64,000 nucleotides of DNA, from positions 62,001-126,000 of the forward strand of contig CACWZA010000003.1 of assembly GCA_902765215.1 (NCBI GenBank). Reading direction: 5' to 3'. The position numbers and the translations under genes are program-made. Positions within the stretch are counted from its first letter, which is position 1, and each line of letters starts with the position of its first letter. This stretch comes from an uncultured bacterium (lineage in GTDB: Bacteria > Cyanobacteriota > Vampirovibrionia > Gastranaerophilales > Gastranaerophilaceae). Of this stretch, positions 8,078 through 15,593 are shown piece after piece. The notes beneath the pieces were generated by a model. It ran no database searches. It saw only the letters and a program-made list of their open reading frames with translations, and was not told where the DNA came from.

Positions 8078-8794
8078 TTATTCTTGTGGAATCTGAACAA
8101 AACTCATCATTGTATGAGGGGTCAAATTTGCTATTTTGGTATCATTTGCACTATATTGCTTTTTTATATAGTTATCGATGTTTGAAACCGATGTAAACCA
8201 AGTAAAATCAGCCGAGCCATAACTACTGCCACACAAAATATAATCTAAATCAGTTAAAGACTTAATAGCTTTTATAAATTCAGTGCAATATAACAAATAT
8301 AATGGCTTTCCACTTTTACTATCAATGTTTCCTAAAACAGTGGTATCTTCTATGCAAAATAAAACTTTTACATTAGATGTATCTGTAATAATTTTTTCTT
8401 TCTTTAAAGTCTCTATATAATCATCTATCTTATTATAATGACTATTTAAACTATTTTTAGCGTTATTTATATAATTTTCAATAGTAAAATCACATTTTAT
8501 TTCATCGTGATATATTTGAATATCATCATTTTTGTTTGGCTTCACATTAGAAGTTCTAAATATTTCTTGTCGGTTTTTGCTGCCTTTTTTATTTTTATAA
8601 GATGAATCAAATTCAAAATGCTCAATTATTAGTACATTATCATCATATTTACAAAAACCATCAGGATGGTCATATGTATTTATTCCTGCTTTAAAATATT
8701 GCAATAGTTTATTGAAATCATTTTCTTGATTGCCTTCATACATAATATCGTGATTCTTTAAAAATTTGTTTACGAACAATGTTAATTCATTCAA
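8078..8794 (-). CDS. Element cargo protein of unknown function, TTG start
   Basis: The longest in-frame ATG is at 8845 but has no ribosome site. A perfect AGGAGG (complement of 8803-8808) lies 8 nt before an in-frame TTG at 8794, giving a 238-residue protein beginning NELTLFVNKFL after the start. No family is recognised with certainty. The segment DNVLIIEHFEFD has the look of a beta-strand with acidic residues as in PD-(D/E)xK-like nucleases, but the Lys motif is not convincing. The gene is transcribed against the integrase and sits between int and the tRNA, the usual site for accessory or defence genes on integrative elements. Two AAAGTTGCAAA copies (11-bp period) precede it and may be control sites. 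Confidence 0.65.
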   Translation of the reverse strand: MNELTLFVNKFLKNHDIMYEGNQENDFNKLLQYFKAGINTYDHPDGFCKYDDNVLIIEHFEFDSSYKNKKGSKNRQEIFRTSNVKPNKNDDIQIYHDEIKCDFTIENYINNAKNSLNSHYNKIDDYIETLKKEKIITDTSNVKVLFCIEDTTVLGNIDSKSGKPLYLLYCTEFIKAIKSLTDLDYILCGSSYGSADFTWFTSVSNIDNYIKKQYSANDTKIANLTPHTMMSFVQIPQE

Positions 8795-8853
8795 AAAGAA
8801 TACCTCCTCAAAGATTTTTGCAACTTTTTTGCAACTTTTGCTCATTTTAGCAT

Positions 8854-8887
8854 AAAAAAAGACTTTCAGAAATCTCTAAAAGCCTTT
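8854..8887 (-). terminator. Rho-independent terminator after tRNA-fMet
   Basis: On the minus strand AAAGGCTTT pairs with AAAGTCTTT (one G-U pair) and is followed by a run of seven T. It lies 8 bp past the tRNA 3' end and would end that transcript at the element boundary. Confidence 0.7.
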
Positions 8888-8895
8888 ATTTTAAA

Positions 8896-8972
<77 letters not shown>

Positions 8973-8993
8973 TTATTAAATTGTTTATGCATC

Positions 8994-9067
8994 ATACTCT
9001 GTCGCAGTCCGGTTCCCAGACTTACCTCTCCTCGGATGATACTTAATCATCCTCGTCGGCAGAGTAT
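8994..9067 (-). ncRNA. Unidentified three-way-junction RNA upstream of tRNA-fMet
   Basis: Closing stem ATACTCTG (8994-9001) pairs with CAGAGTAT (9060-9067). Inside are two hairpins: 9006-9012/9016-9022 (7 bp, triloop, perfect on the minus strand with one U-G) and 9034-9040/9046-9052 (7 bp, 5-nt loop). The linker GAGGAGAGGTAAG is unpaired on the minus strand. A candidate promoter at 9094-9122 would transcribe it into the tRNA. It matches no riboswitch, SRP, RNase P or ribozyme signature I know. The strand is inferred from the promoter; the closing stem extension slightly favours the plus strand. Confidence 0.5.
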
Positions 9068-9093
9068 CCCGCGTCAATACATCTGATACACTT

Positions 9094-9122
9094 ATTATGT
9101 AACGCTAAAAATTTAAAATCAA
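9094..9122 (-). promoter_or_regulatory. Candidate promoter for structured RNA and tRNA-fMet
   Basis: On the minus strand -35 TTGATT (9117-9122) and -10 CATAAT (9094-9099) are separated by 17 bp, each close to the sigma-70 consensus. Transcription would start near 9087. Confidence 0.5.
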
Positions 9123-9233
9123 CCTTTCAAAAACAACAATGTTAAATTTAGTAAAAACAAAGGGGCAAAACTAGCAAATAAATTAGATGTGAAGCGTTAT
9201 ATAACCAAGTGTGGTAATTTGAAAGGAAAATTT

Positions 9234-9617
9234 ATGATATCAGCAATCAATTCACAAGTATCATTTGGTAAAGCAAAAAGTAGATTAGAACAAAAGAAAT
9301 CAGCAAACACAAGAGCAAAACTTGGAGCACAGGCAGGAGTCCTTATAGGTTATAGTGCAGGAATTACTGCAATCAACAAATATGCTATGGGTAAAAGTTT
9401 TGGCTGGAACACAGCAATAAATAATGCAGCAAAAACCTTTGCATCAAGCACAAAAGAATTTTTCGGAGCAGAATTTTTAAAGAACGCAGCGAAAAATTTG
9501 TCATGGACATCAGGTCGCCAAAAACTGCTCGCAGGAGCAACCCTACTTGCTATCGGAGCATTCGTAAAAGTCAGCGAACACTTTGCGAAAAAACAGGGCG
9601 AATTAAATGCTGCATAA
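9234..9617 (+). CDS. Orphan protein with N-terminal SFGK motif (127 aa)
   Basis: ATG 9234 is preferred (GAAAGGA upstream) over an in-frame ATG at 9189. The product begins MISAINSQVSFGKAKSRLEQ; the short S-F-G-K segment near the N-terminus recurs in other orphan proteins of this window (15594, 19438, 29229). Residues about 30-50 (LGAQAGVLIGYSAGITAI) and about 100-120 (LLAGATLLAIGAFVKV) are glycine-rich hydrophobic helices that could insert in a membrane. No enzymatic motif. A Rho-independent terminator follows, so it is probably monocistronic. Function unknown. Confidence 0.65.
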   Translation: MISAINSQVSFGKAKSRLEQKKSANTRAKLGAQAGVLIGYSAGITAINKYAMGKSFGWNTAINNAAKTFASSTKEFFGAEFLKNAAKNLSWTSGRQKLLAGATLLAIGAFVKVSEHFAKKQGELNAA

Positions 9618-9644
9618 TAGCAGCCGAATACAATATTTTAAAAT

Positions 9645-9677
9645 AAAAAAGCACTCAAACCACACGGGTGCTTTTTT
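9645..9677 (+). terminator. Rho-independent terminator
   Basis: AAAAAAGCACTC pairs with GGGTGCTTTTTT (loop AAACCACAC), giving a stem with A-tract and T-tract flanks. It ends the 9234-9617 gene and could work in both directions. Confidence 0.8.
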
Positions 9678-9770
9678 AATTGTAAAAATTATAAACATAT
9701 AAATTTACATGCAGACAGGTTTGAGATAGCATGATTATACATTTATGAATTACAGATTAAGGAGTTTTAT

Positions 9771-10586
9771 ATGAAAAAGGTTTTAATTTCTTTATTTGTC
9801 CTGTTGGCAGTAACAATGCAGGTTTATGCTGCAACATGGACAGCAAAAGACAGAGTTGCAACAGTCGGAAAACAGATTTTAACTAAAAATAAAATCACAA
9901 CAAGCATAACATTTAAGGTTGTTGAAGGGGTCGCAGACAACTCGGAATCTGCAAAAACAAAAATCATTAACATCAGCACAGATGACCTTCAATATGCAGG
10001 CAACGACAACGAAGTTGCCGCTGTAATCTCAAACGAATTAGGTCACATTATATGCTGTCATACAGATAAGGCAAAAGTAAGAAACCTTATACTCGGTTCA
10101 ACAACGGATCCGAATAACACTATTGCAAACGCGGCAAACAGCAGCTTTGTAACCTCAAAAATCTCACAAAAAGAGGAAGAAGAAGCAGATGTCACAGGCG
10201 TAAATCTTATGATAACAGCCGGCTATAACCCGCTTGCGCTCATCGTTTGGGTAACAAAACAACCGGGTTCAACTATGGATATCCTGAAATCAAGACCAAA
10301 TAACTTTGACAGAGCAATGGTAACATTCAAATACTTAACTTATGCATATCCGTCAAAGGTTAAAGCAGGATATTCCTGCCAAGAATACAGAACCTTCTTG
10401 GCAGCAGCAGAACCTGCTATGAAGAAACTTACCAAGACAAAGAGAAAAGTAGCTAAATTCAATAAGGAACAACAAAAACTTATTGATGAAAGAAAAGCCG
10501 ATTTAGAAAGATACAAAGCAAACGGCGGACTGAATGGTTGGGGTATCACCTACGACTGGTTAACAACAAAAGAAGAAACAAAATAA
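9771..10586 (+). CDS. Exported M48-like metalloprotease homologue with degenerate HExxH (NELGH)
   Basis: ATG 9771 follows TAAGGAG. The signal peptide (MKKVLISLFVLLAVTMQVYA, cleavage near A20/A21) sends the protein to the periplasm. The region VAAVISNELGHIICCH aligns with the LAAVLAHEIGHVVARH zinc helix of M48 peptidases (BepA/HtpX type). The downstream EEEEADVTGVNLMITAGYNP matches the third-ligand helix (ExxxD; E136 and D140). The first zinc-ligand His is Asn88 (N88-E89-L90-G91-H92). The enzyme is therefore likely inactive or altered in zinc binding, perhaps an envelope chaperone. The C-terminal 60 residues are basic and helical. A hairpin at 10594 follows. Confidence 0.75.
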   Translation: MKKVLISLFVLLAVTMQVYAATWTAKDRVATVGKQILTKNKITTSITFKVVEGVADNSESAKTKIINISTDDLQYAGNDNEVAAVISNELGHIICCHTDKAKVRNLILGSTTDPNNTIANAANSSFVTSKISQKEEEEADVTGVNLMITAGYNPLALIVWVTKQPGSTMDILKSRPNNFDRAMVTFKYLTYAYPSKVKAGYSCQEYRTFLAAAEPAMKKLTKTKRKVAKFNKEQQKLIDERKADLERYKANGGLNGWGITYDWLTTKEETK

Positions 10587-10593
10587 AATTAAA

Positions 10594-10612
10594 CCCTCCC
10601 CAAAAGGGAGGG
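10594..10612. terminator. GC-rich hairpin between M48-like gene and rsmI
   Basis: CCCTCCC (10594-10600) pairs with GGGAGGG (10606-10612), loop CAAAA. The plus-strand tail is CTAAATTTA, not a clean T-run, so termination may be partial. rsmI begins 20 nt later with its RBS (GAGGGGAA) right after the stem. Confidence 0.5.
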
Positions 10613-10632
10613 CTAAATTTATGTGAGGGGAA

Positions 10633-11436
10633 ATGCAAAGACAATTTCAATTATACATAGTACCAACCCCCATTGGGAACATGGACGACATTACCTTGAG
10701 AGCAATCGAGGTACTAAAAAATGTCGACATAATTGCGTGTGAGGACACAAGAACAACACAAAATATCCTGAACCATTACAATATTAAAACAAAAACCGTT
10801 TCATACCATAAATTCAATGAAAAAAGCAAATCAGACGAAATTATATCAATTATCAAATCAGGTAAAACACTTGCACTGGTATCAGATGCAGGCACCCCAA
10901 TGATATGTGATCCGGGTAGTGTGTTATTAAAGGAATTGTATAAAAACGACATTTCAGTAACCTCACTTGCAGGCCCTTGTGCAGTTACTACCTTCCTTTC
11001 ACAAGTGCCGAGAGATAACGAATATTTCACCTTCGTCGGGTTCTTCCCAAAAACATCACAAAAAGCAGAAGAACTTCTGGGCAGATTTTCAGACACAAAC
11101 CTTGTATTTTATGAATCGCCAAACCGTATTCTTGATACACTCCGCTTAATAAAAGAATACAGAGGAAATATAAAAGTCGCATTGGGAAGAGAACTCACAA
11201 AACTGTTTGAAGAAATTGTGATTGACACGGCAGATAATATAATTGAGCATTTTAAAGACGGGATAAAAGGCGAAATTGTGTGTATGGTTTATGCCTCTGA
11301 CGATACAAACATAGATACAAAAACAAAAATCAAACAACTGAAAGACAAAGGATTTAAGTCAAAAGAAATAGCAACAATACTTTCAACACTTTATAATTTA
11401 AACAAAAATGATGTATATAAATTAACAATGGAGTAA
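10633..11436 (+). CDS. rsmI: 16S rRNA (cytidine1402-2'-O)-methyltransferase
   Basis: 267 residues, normal length for RsmI of the tetrapyrrole-methylase-like superfamily. Signature motifs are intact: VPTPIGNMDDITLRAIEVL at the N-terminus, ACEDTRTTQNIL, and the SAM-loop VSDAGTPMICDPG. The enzyme 2'-O-methylates C1402 of 16S rRNA using SAM, tuning decoding in the P site. ATG 10633 has GAGGGGAA just upstream. The C-terminal extension (KQLKDKGFKSKEIATIL) is the small helical domain seen in many members. Confidence 0.95.
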   Translation: MQRQFQLYIVPTPIGNMDDITLRAIEVLKNVDIIACEDTRTTQNILNHYNIKTKTVSYHKFNEKSKSDEIISIIKSGKTLALVSDAGTPMICDPGSVLLKELYKNDISVTSLAGPCAVTTFLSQVPRDNEYFTFVGFFPKTSQKAEELLGRFSDTNLVFYESPNRILDTLRLIKEYRGNIKVALGRELTKLFEEIVIDTADNIIEHFKDGIKGEIVCMVYASDDTNIDTKTKIKQLKDKGFKSKEIATILSTLYNLNKNDVYKLTME

Positions 11437-11442
11437 TTATCT

Positions 11443-11471
11443 TTGCAAATTTAGTATGTTGACGATACAAT
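11443..11471 (+). promoter_or_regulatory. Candidate promoter of the HgdB-like gene
   Basis: TTGCAA (11443-11448) and TACAAT (11466-11471) are 17 bp apart, 20 nt before the start codon at 11491. CGATACAAT also occurs in the promoter at 35621-35648. Confidence 0.5.
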
Positions 11472-11490
11472 AGTTTCAGGAGTGTTAAGC

Positions 11491-12567
11491 ATGGAAAATG
11501 TGATTAAGGACGACAAATATATAGGGATACCGAGAGGTATGTCATACTACGAACATTATCCGTTCTGGTTCGGGTTCTTTAATGCATTGGGAATAAGGGT
11601 TATACTCTCAGACAAAACAACCAAACAAACGGTTTCAAAAGGGGCAGCACTTGTAGTTACGGAAACATGCCTTCCTATAAAAATATTTGTAGGTCATGTA
11701 GTTGAACTGCTTGAAAAAGGCGTTAAAAGAATCTTTGTTCCGTCTATACAATCTATTGCTCCAAAGATTTATAACTGCTCAAAAATCAGAGGACTCCCTG
11801 ATTTAATCAGAAATATTATAAAAGAAGATTTTGAACTTGTAGAACCTACTATTGATAAGTCAGAAAAGAACCAGGGGTTTTACGAACTTCTTAAGGGAAG
11901 TGTAAAATGCTTTGGTATAACGGATTTTGAAATCATAAGAAAAGCATCAAAAGAAGGCTGGAAACTTTATAACAACTTCCACACAATGATGAGAAACGGA
12001 ATTTCTTATAAAGAGGCACTTAAAAACGCACTAAACGGCAAAATTATATTAAAAGAAGACGACAACGAATACCCGATTAATGTTGCACTCGTGGCGCACG
12101 GTTATGATGTGTTTGACGATCAGGCATCAATGAAAATTTTTGATAAACTCAAAAAAATGGGTGTTAAAGTATTCTCGTCATGCCGTTTAACGGATGAACA
12201 AAAGATCGAAGGGTTAAACACCTTAAACCAAAAAATGTACTGGGCTAACGAACTTGATATGACAGGTACTGCAGGTCATTATTTGAAAGACAACAACATC
12301 GACGGACTTATTACTGTTAACTCATTTGGTTGCGGCCCTGACTCGCTTATGATTGAAAAAATCGTAAGAAAAGCAAAAGATTACAACAAACCGCTTTTAT
12401 GCCTTACAATAGACGAACACACAGGTGAAGCAGGGTTTGTAACAAGACTGGAAGCATTTGTAGACATGCTCTACAGAAAAAAACATATTATTCAGAAAAA
12501 TTCTAAGAAAACTAAAAGCGAAGCATTTATTCCGCAGACTAATATCTGCGAAAATATCGGGGTTTAA
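11491..12567 (+). CDS. 2-hydroxyacyl-CoA dehydratase (HgdB/DUF2229-like) family protein
   Basis: ATG 11491 is taken (AGGAG at 11478-11482). The 358-residue product starts with the family pattern YIGIPRGMSYYEHYPFW, followed by ALGIRVILSDKTTKQTVSKG and VTETCLPIKIFVGHV. It resembles the DUF2229 part of acyl-CoA dehydratase activase-related proteins, with conserved Cys residues (TETCLP, NSFGCGPDS) that may hold an iron-sulfur cluster. Such proteins occur in anaerobes, often as single- or multi-domain homologues of 2-hydroxyglutaryl-CoA dehydratase components. No activase (BadF/HgdC) gene lies beside it, so its substrate is unknown. Confidence 0.8.
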   Translation: MENVIKDDKYIGIPRGMSYYEHYPFWFGFFNALGIRVILSDKTTKQTVSKGAALVVTETCLPIKIFVGHVVELLEKGVKRIFVPSIQSIAPKIYNCSKIRGLPDLIRNIIKEDFELVEPTIDKSEKNQGFYELLKGSVKCFGITDFEIIRKASKEGWKLYNNFHTMMRNGISYKEALKNALNGKIILKEDDNEYPINVALVAHGYDVFDDQASMKIFDKLKKMGVKVFSSCRLTDEQKIEGLNTLNQKMYWANELDMTGTAGHYLKDNNIDGLITVNSFGCGPDSLMIEKIVRKAKDYNKPLLCLTIDEHTGEAGFVTRLEAFVDMLYRKKHIIQKNSKKTKSEAFIPQTNICENIGV

Positions 12568-12568
12568 T

Positions 12569-13381
12569 TTAAGCTTTTGCGCTTATAACCCTGTCTATTC
12601 CCGCTAAATCTTTTATAACTACTATCTCTTTATAGTTGTTATCTTCAAAGTATGATTTTACGATATCGGACTGATTTATACCCAATTCAAAAACAATATA
12701 TCCGCCCTCATTCAGATAGTTTTTCCCCTGTTCAATAATCTTTTTATAAAATTCTGTTCCTGTTTCTTCGGATGTAAAAAGGGCAGTTTTCGGCTCAAAC
12801 GAAACCTCTTTTTGAACCTCTGTGTCTTTTGGTATATAAGGCGGGTTTGAAATTATTAAATCAAACTTACCTTCTATATTTTCAAACAAATCAGATTCAA
12901 CAAAGTTTATTTTTTGGAAAAGATTTTTCGCATTATCTTTTGCAACCGCCAATGCACGGGAAGAAAAGTCGCTCGCTATCACATTACACCCCGATTGAGA
13001 AAGAGTACAGGCAATACAACCTGAGCCCGTACCAATATCCAAAGCAGATTTCAGGCCGTTCTTTTCAATAATATCAAGGGCGTGACGGACAACAATTTCC
13101 GTTTCATCACGCGGAATAAGAACATCGGGGGTAACTTTATAAAAATTACCCATAAAGTATGCCTTGCCAATAATGTACTGAATCGGCTCCCTGGTTTTTG
13201 CCCTCTGCTCTGCTTTTTGTCTGACAATTTTTAATTTTTCATAATCGAGAGGTTTACCCATAATAATATCTTTAGCGGAATAATTACAAAAATGCTCAAT
13301 CAGCATTTTTACTTCTTTTGCCGCTTCTTGAGGTTCAATCCCCGCTGATACCAATACTGACACTATTTCCTGAATGTTCAT
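12569..13381 (-). CDS. prmC: Peptide chain release factor N5-glutamine methyltransferase
   Basis: 270 residues with the HemK/PrmC signature: SAM motif LDIGTGSGCIACTL, the catalytic NPPYIP tetrapeptide (SNPPYIPKDTEV), TPDVLIPRDETEIVV, and an N-terminal helical domain. It methylates the GGQ glutamine of RF1/RF2. The N-terminus overlaps the end of the upstream orphan gene by 47 bp, and a weak RBS (GAGAGAA) lies inside that gene, so translation is probably coupled. It is the last gene of the leftward cluster from 14065. Confidence 0.95.
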   Translation of the reverse strand: MNIQEIVSVLVSAGIEPQEAAKEVKMLIEHFCNYSAKDIIMGKPLDYEKLKIVRQKAEQRAKTREPIQYIIGKAYFMGNFYKVTPDVLIPRDETEIVVRHALDIIEKNGLKSALDIGTGSGCIACTLSQSGCNVIASDFSSRALAVAKDNAKNLFQKINFVESDLFENIEGKFDLIISNPPYIPKDTEVQKEVSFEPKTALFTSEETGTEFYKKIIEQGKNYLNEGGYIVFELGINQSDIVKSYFEDNNYKEIVVIKDLAGIDRVISAKA

Positions 13382-13853
13382 TTAAAATTCTCTCAATCTC
13401 ATTCCTGACATCAAGTTTTGATAATTCCTCAATGTTCTTCTTTTCAATACTATATTTTTTACACAAACGCTCGTAATAATAAAGTTGTTTTTTTGTAGGT
13501 GGTTCTTTTGACATCTTCACTTCCTGCAAAAACTTTCGTTTTTTCTTATCATATTCTTTTTGTTTTTTGATAAACGGCTCCTGCGATTTTTTGTAGTCGT
13601 AATACTTCTTGCAGGCTTTAATATACTCTTTTGTTTCAGAAATAAAAGTATCATCACAAAGATAATTTTCAAGGAAATGAAAACGCGAAGCGTTTAACTT
13701 CAGGTAATAATCCTGTTCTTCTGCAAACTCATCATAAATTTCATCTACACTTAGTTCTAAATGTTGTTTAGAATACGAACGCAGAAAAGTACATAACATA
13801 CTTTTCTGCGTTTTATCAAAATAATTATATATTCTCTGTTTTATTGAGTACAA
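13335..13853 (-). CDS. Hypothetical protein, Lys/Tyr-rich (172 aa)
   Basis: Almost entirely charged and helical, with probable coiled-coil segments (YYDYKKSQEPFIKKQKEYDK). The C-terminal region PPTKKQLYYYERLCKKYSI followed by SKLDVRNEIERIL resembles the T-x-x-Q-x-x-x-L ... A-x-x-x-I-x-x-L pattern of small DUF3072-like modules, but this is a loose likeness. It is followed directly by prmC (overlapping) and preceded by a 67-residue orphan 8 bp away, so the three are probably co-transcribed. Function unknown. Confidence 0.65.
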   Translation of the reverse strand: MYSIKQRIYNYFDKTQKSMLCTFLRSYSKQHLELSVDEIYDEFAEEQDYYLKLNASRFHFLENYLCDDTFISETKEYIKACKKYYDYKKSQEPFIKKQKEYDKKKRKFLQEVKMSKEPPTKKQLYYYERLCKKYSIEKKNIEELSKLDVRNEIERILNEHSGNSVSIGISGD

Positions 13854-13861
13854 TTTACCCT

Positions 13862-14065
13862 CTATTTTAAGCCGTCTTTAATTATATCCTTGATGGTAAA
13901 TTTTTTCTGAGAATGTCTGAATGCATGAAGTTTTGATAATAAATCATTCTTAACAGGATCAGACTGATATACTCTGTCTACAGATTTTGTTGAATTTTCC
14001 CCTGATGTATCAACACCATAGTTTTCATTAACAATAAGTTTCATTTTCTCGCTCTCTTTTGACAT
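13862..14065 (-). CDS. Hypothetical small protein (67 aa)
   Basis: ATG 14065 has GAGGAAC upstream on the minus strand, and a good promoter lies 70-100 bp further up. The product begins MSKESEKMKLIVNENYG. Its first half is polar and probably disordered; the C-terminal part (HSQKKFTIKDIIKDGLK) is basic and helical. No family recognised. First gene of a probable operon with the 172-residue orphan and prmC. Confidence 0.6.
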   Translation of the reverse strand: MSKESEKMKLIVNENYGVDTSGENSTKSVDRVYQSDPVKNDLLSKLHAFRHSQKKFTIKDIIKDGLK

Positions 14066-14136
14066 TTGTTCCTCTGTGTATATATAAAGTATATCCTCTT
14101 AAAAAAATTGCCTTTTTTGTATTCCTAATATTAAGT

Positions 14137-14164
14137 ATTGTAACAAACTGTAAAAATCTGTCAA
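14137..14164 (-). promoter_or_regulatory. Sigma-70-type promoter for the 14065 gene and prmC
   Basis: On the minus strand a perfect TTGACA (14159-14164) and TACAAT (14137-14142) are 16 bp apart, the best-matching -35 box in this part of the window. Confidence 0.65.
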
Positions 14165-14205
14165 GAGGCAAACTCGAAAACACAGCACAGACAAGACTTA
14201 AAGCA

Positions 14206-14676
14206 CTACTTATGATATGTTTCATTATTTAAAATTTTAAAAGCACGGTATATTTGTTCAACTAAAATCAGTCTTGTAAACTGGTGCAAAAAAGTCATTT
14301 TAGAAAGACTTAATTTAAAATTAGCACGGGCAGAAACCTTACCGGATAACCCGCAGGATGAACCTATAACAAACACAAGCTCTGATATTCCGTCGTTTGT
14401 TATATCAGATATTTTTTGCGCAAGTTCTTCTGAGGATAACTGTTTTCCGTTAATTTCAAGGGTAACGACATAATCGGCAGGTTTTATTAAGGACAATATT
14501 TTATCACCCTCCTGCTCAAGCACTCGTTCCGTAAGGTTTTCATCCTTAATCTCAATCGGCTGCAATTCAACTATATCTAATGAAGTATAAGGAGTTAAAC
14601 GCTTTAAAAACTCATCTATACCCTCTTTCAGGAATTTTTCTTTAATTTTACCGAGTGCGATAATCTTAATTTTCAT
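14206..14676 (-). CDS. rlmH: 23S rRNA (pseudouridine1915-N3)-methyltransferase
   Basis: 156 residues, the usual length of this SPOUT-class trefoil-knot enzyme. It has MKIKIIALGKIKEKF at the start, VTLEINGKQLSSEELA, ELVFVIGSSCGLS at the SAM knot, and LSLSKMTFLHQFTRLILVEQIYRA ending in YHK (written in parts; the family hallmark). It methylates pseudouridine 1915 in helix 69. The knot glycines usually read IGGxxG; here IGSSCG, a mild deviation. The start overlaps the end of mscS by 11 bp. Confidence 0.95.
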   Translation of the reverse strand: MKIKIIALGKIKEKFLKEGIDEFLKRLTPYTSLDIVELQPIEIKDENLTERVLEQEGDKILSLIKPADYVVTLEINGKQLSSEELAQKISDITNDGISELVFVIGSSCGLSGKVSARANFKLSLSKMTFLHQFTRLILVEQIYRAFKILNNETYHK

Positions 14677-15505
14677 CTTTTCTCACATAAACAGTTCTTG
14701 ACGGGAAGGCAAAAGCGAGTCCGTTTTCTCTGAATCGCTTAAGCACGGTTTTATAAAGTCTGTCTTTTATTGCCAAAAATGTCATCCAGTCATTTGTCGT
14801 TGTATTAGCAATCAACTGGAGCTTTATTGAACAATCGGAAAGCGCAGATACTCTTGCAATATAATTATTCTGCATATCTTCATCATTCTGTGCTATATCA
14901 CGCAATATACTGAGCCCTTCCTCAATTTTTTCGTCAGTCGTATCATACTCAATATCAAAGGTTTCTATCAGCCTGAAAAACTCAGATTCACTTCTGTTGT
15001 GGACGATAGTATCAGCTGTAATATTGTTCGGAATAGTAATAAGAGTATTTGCCAAAGTTCTGATTTTTGTTGAACGGAAATTAACCGTTTCAACAATACC
15101 TTCAACATTGTTTATTGAAACATAATCGCCAATTTTATAAACTCTGTCTGACATAATGGATATTGAACCTAAAACACTTGCAAGCATTTCCTTTGCGGCA
15201 AGCCCGACAGCCAAACCGGTTATTCCGAGACCTGTAATAAGTGATGTCAGAGAATATCCTCTGCACTGTAAAAACGAACCCAAAATCAAAATTACAACAA
15301 TTACTTTTACAAACTTTGACATAAAAAGTAAGATACTCAGCAAACTTGTATTATTTGAATTATCATAAATTCTCTGTTTTATATTCACAACCGCATTGTC
15401 AATAACATACATAACCCCGACAAGAACGAGGAAATGCGCAAGAATCTGCGATAACAAATCAGAGTTTTTTACAAAAAAATTAGAAATATGTGATATAAAT
15501 TCCAT
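14666..15505 (-). CDS. mscS: MscS-family mechanosensitive ion channel
   Basis: The ATG at 15505 (MEFISHISNFF) is preferred because GGAG sits 6 nt upstream; an in-frame ATG at 15535 has no RBS. The protein has three transmembrane helices, the last carrying the pore-lining Gly/Ala pattern LGITGLAVGLAAKEML. A beta domain follows (DYVSINNVEGIVETVNFRST, then TIPNN) and a C-terminal alpha-beta region. At about 279 residues it is a standard small-conductance channel that releases solutes on hypo-osmotic shock. It is followed directly by rlmH. Confidence 0.9.
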   Translation of the reverse strand: MEFISHISNFFVKNSDLLSQILAHFLVLVGVMYVIDNAVVNIKQRIYDNSNNTSLLSILLFMSKFVKVIVVILILGSFLQCRGYSLTSLITGLGITGLAVGLAAKEMLASVLGSISIMSDRVYKIGDYVSINNVEGIVETVNFRSTKIRTLANTLITIPNNITADTIVHNRSESEFFRLIETFDIEYDTTDEKIEEGLSILRDIAQNDEDMQNNYIARVSALSDCSIKLQLIANTTTNDWMTFLAIKDRLYKTVLKRFRENGLAFAFPSRTVYVRKDEN

Positions 15506-15593
15506 CGTGCGCTCCATTTTATATTTTACTGACATAATTTAACCATAATCAAAGGAATATAGCAAAAATATATTTTATACGCATTAAATAAAT

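Larger units (their letters stand above)
1..8895. mobile_element. Integrative element (left end outside window) inserted at tRNA-fMet
   Basis: The stretch carries a coherent set of mobile-element functions: an XRE regulator, a primase/helicase-type replication protein, an excisionase-like small HTH protein, a tyrosine integrase and orphan cargo. It abuts the 3' end of an initiator tRNA gene, a common target for tyrosine integrases. The tRNA 3' end faces the element, as expected if the att core lies in the T arm/acceptor. I found no second copy of the tRNA 3' sequence in the first 8 kb, so the far att site and left boundary must lie upstream of base 1. No conjugation, capsid or packaging genes are visible here, so it could be a satellite, a mobilisable element or part of a larger ICE or prophage. 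Its genes look more AT-rich than the genes to the right. The exact right boundary is inferred. Confidence 0.7.

Noticed and set aside
8994-9067. Hammerhead ribozyme, SRP RNA or a known riboswitch for the three-way junction
   Set aside because: The CUGAUGA/GAAA core, the GGAAGCAGC SRP loop and riboswitch signatures such as TPP or purine motifs are absent on both strands.
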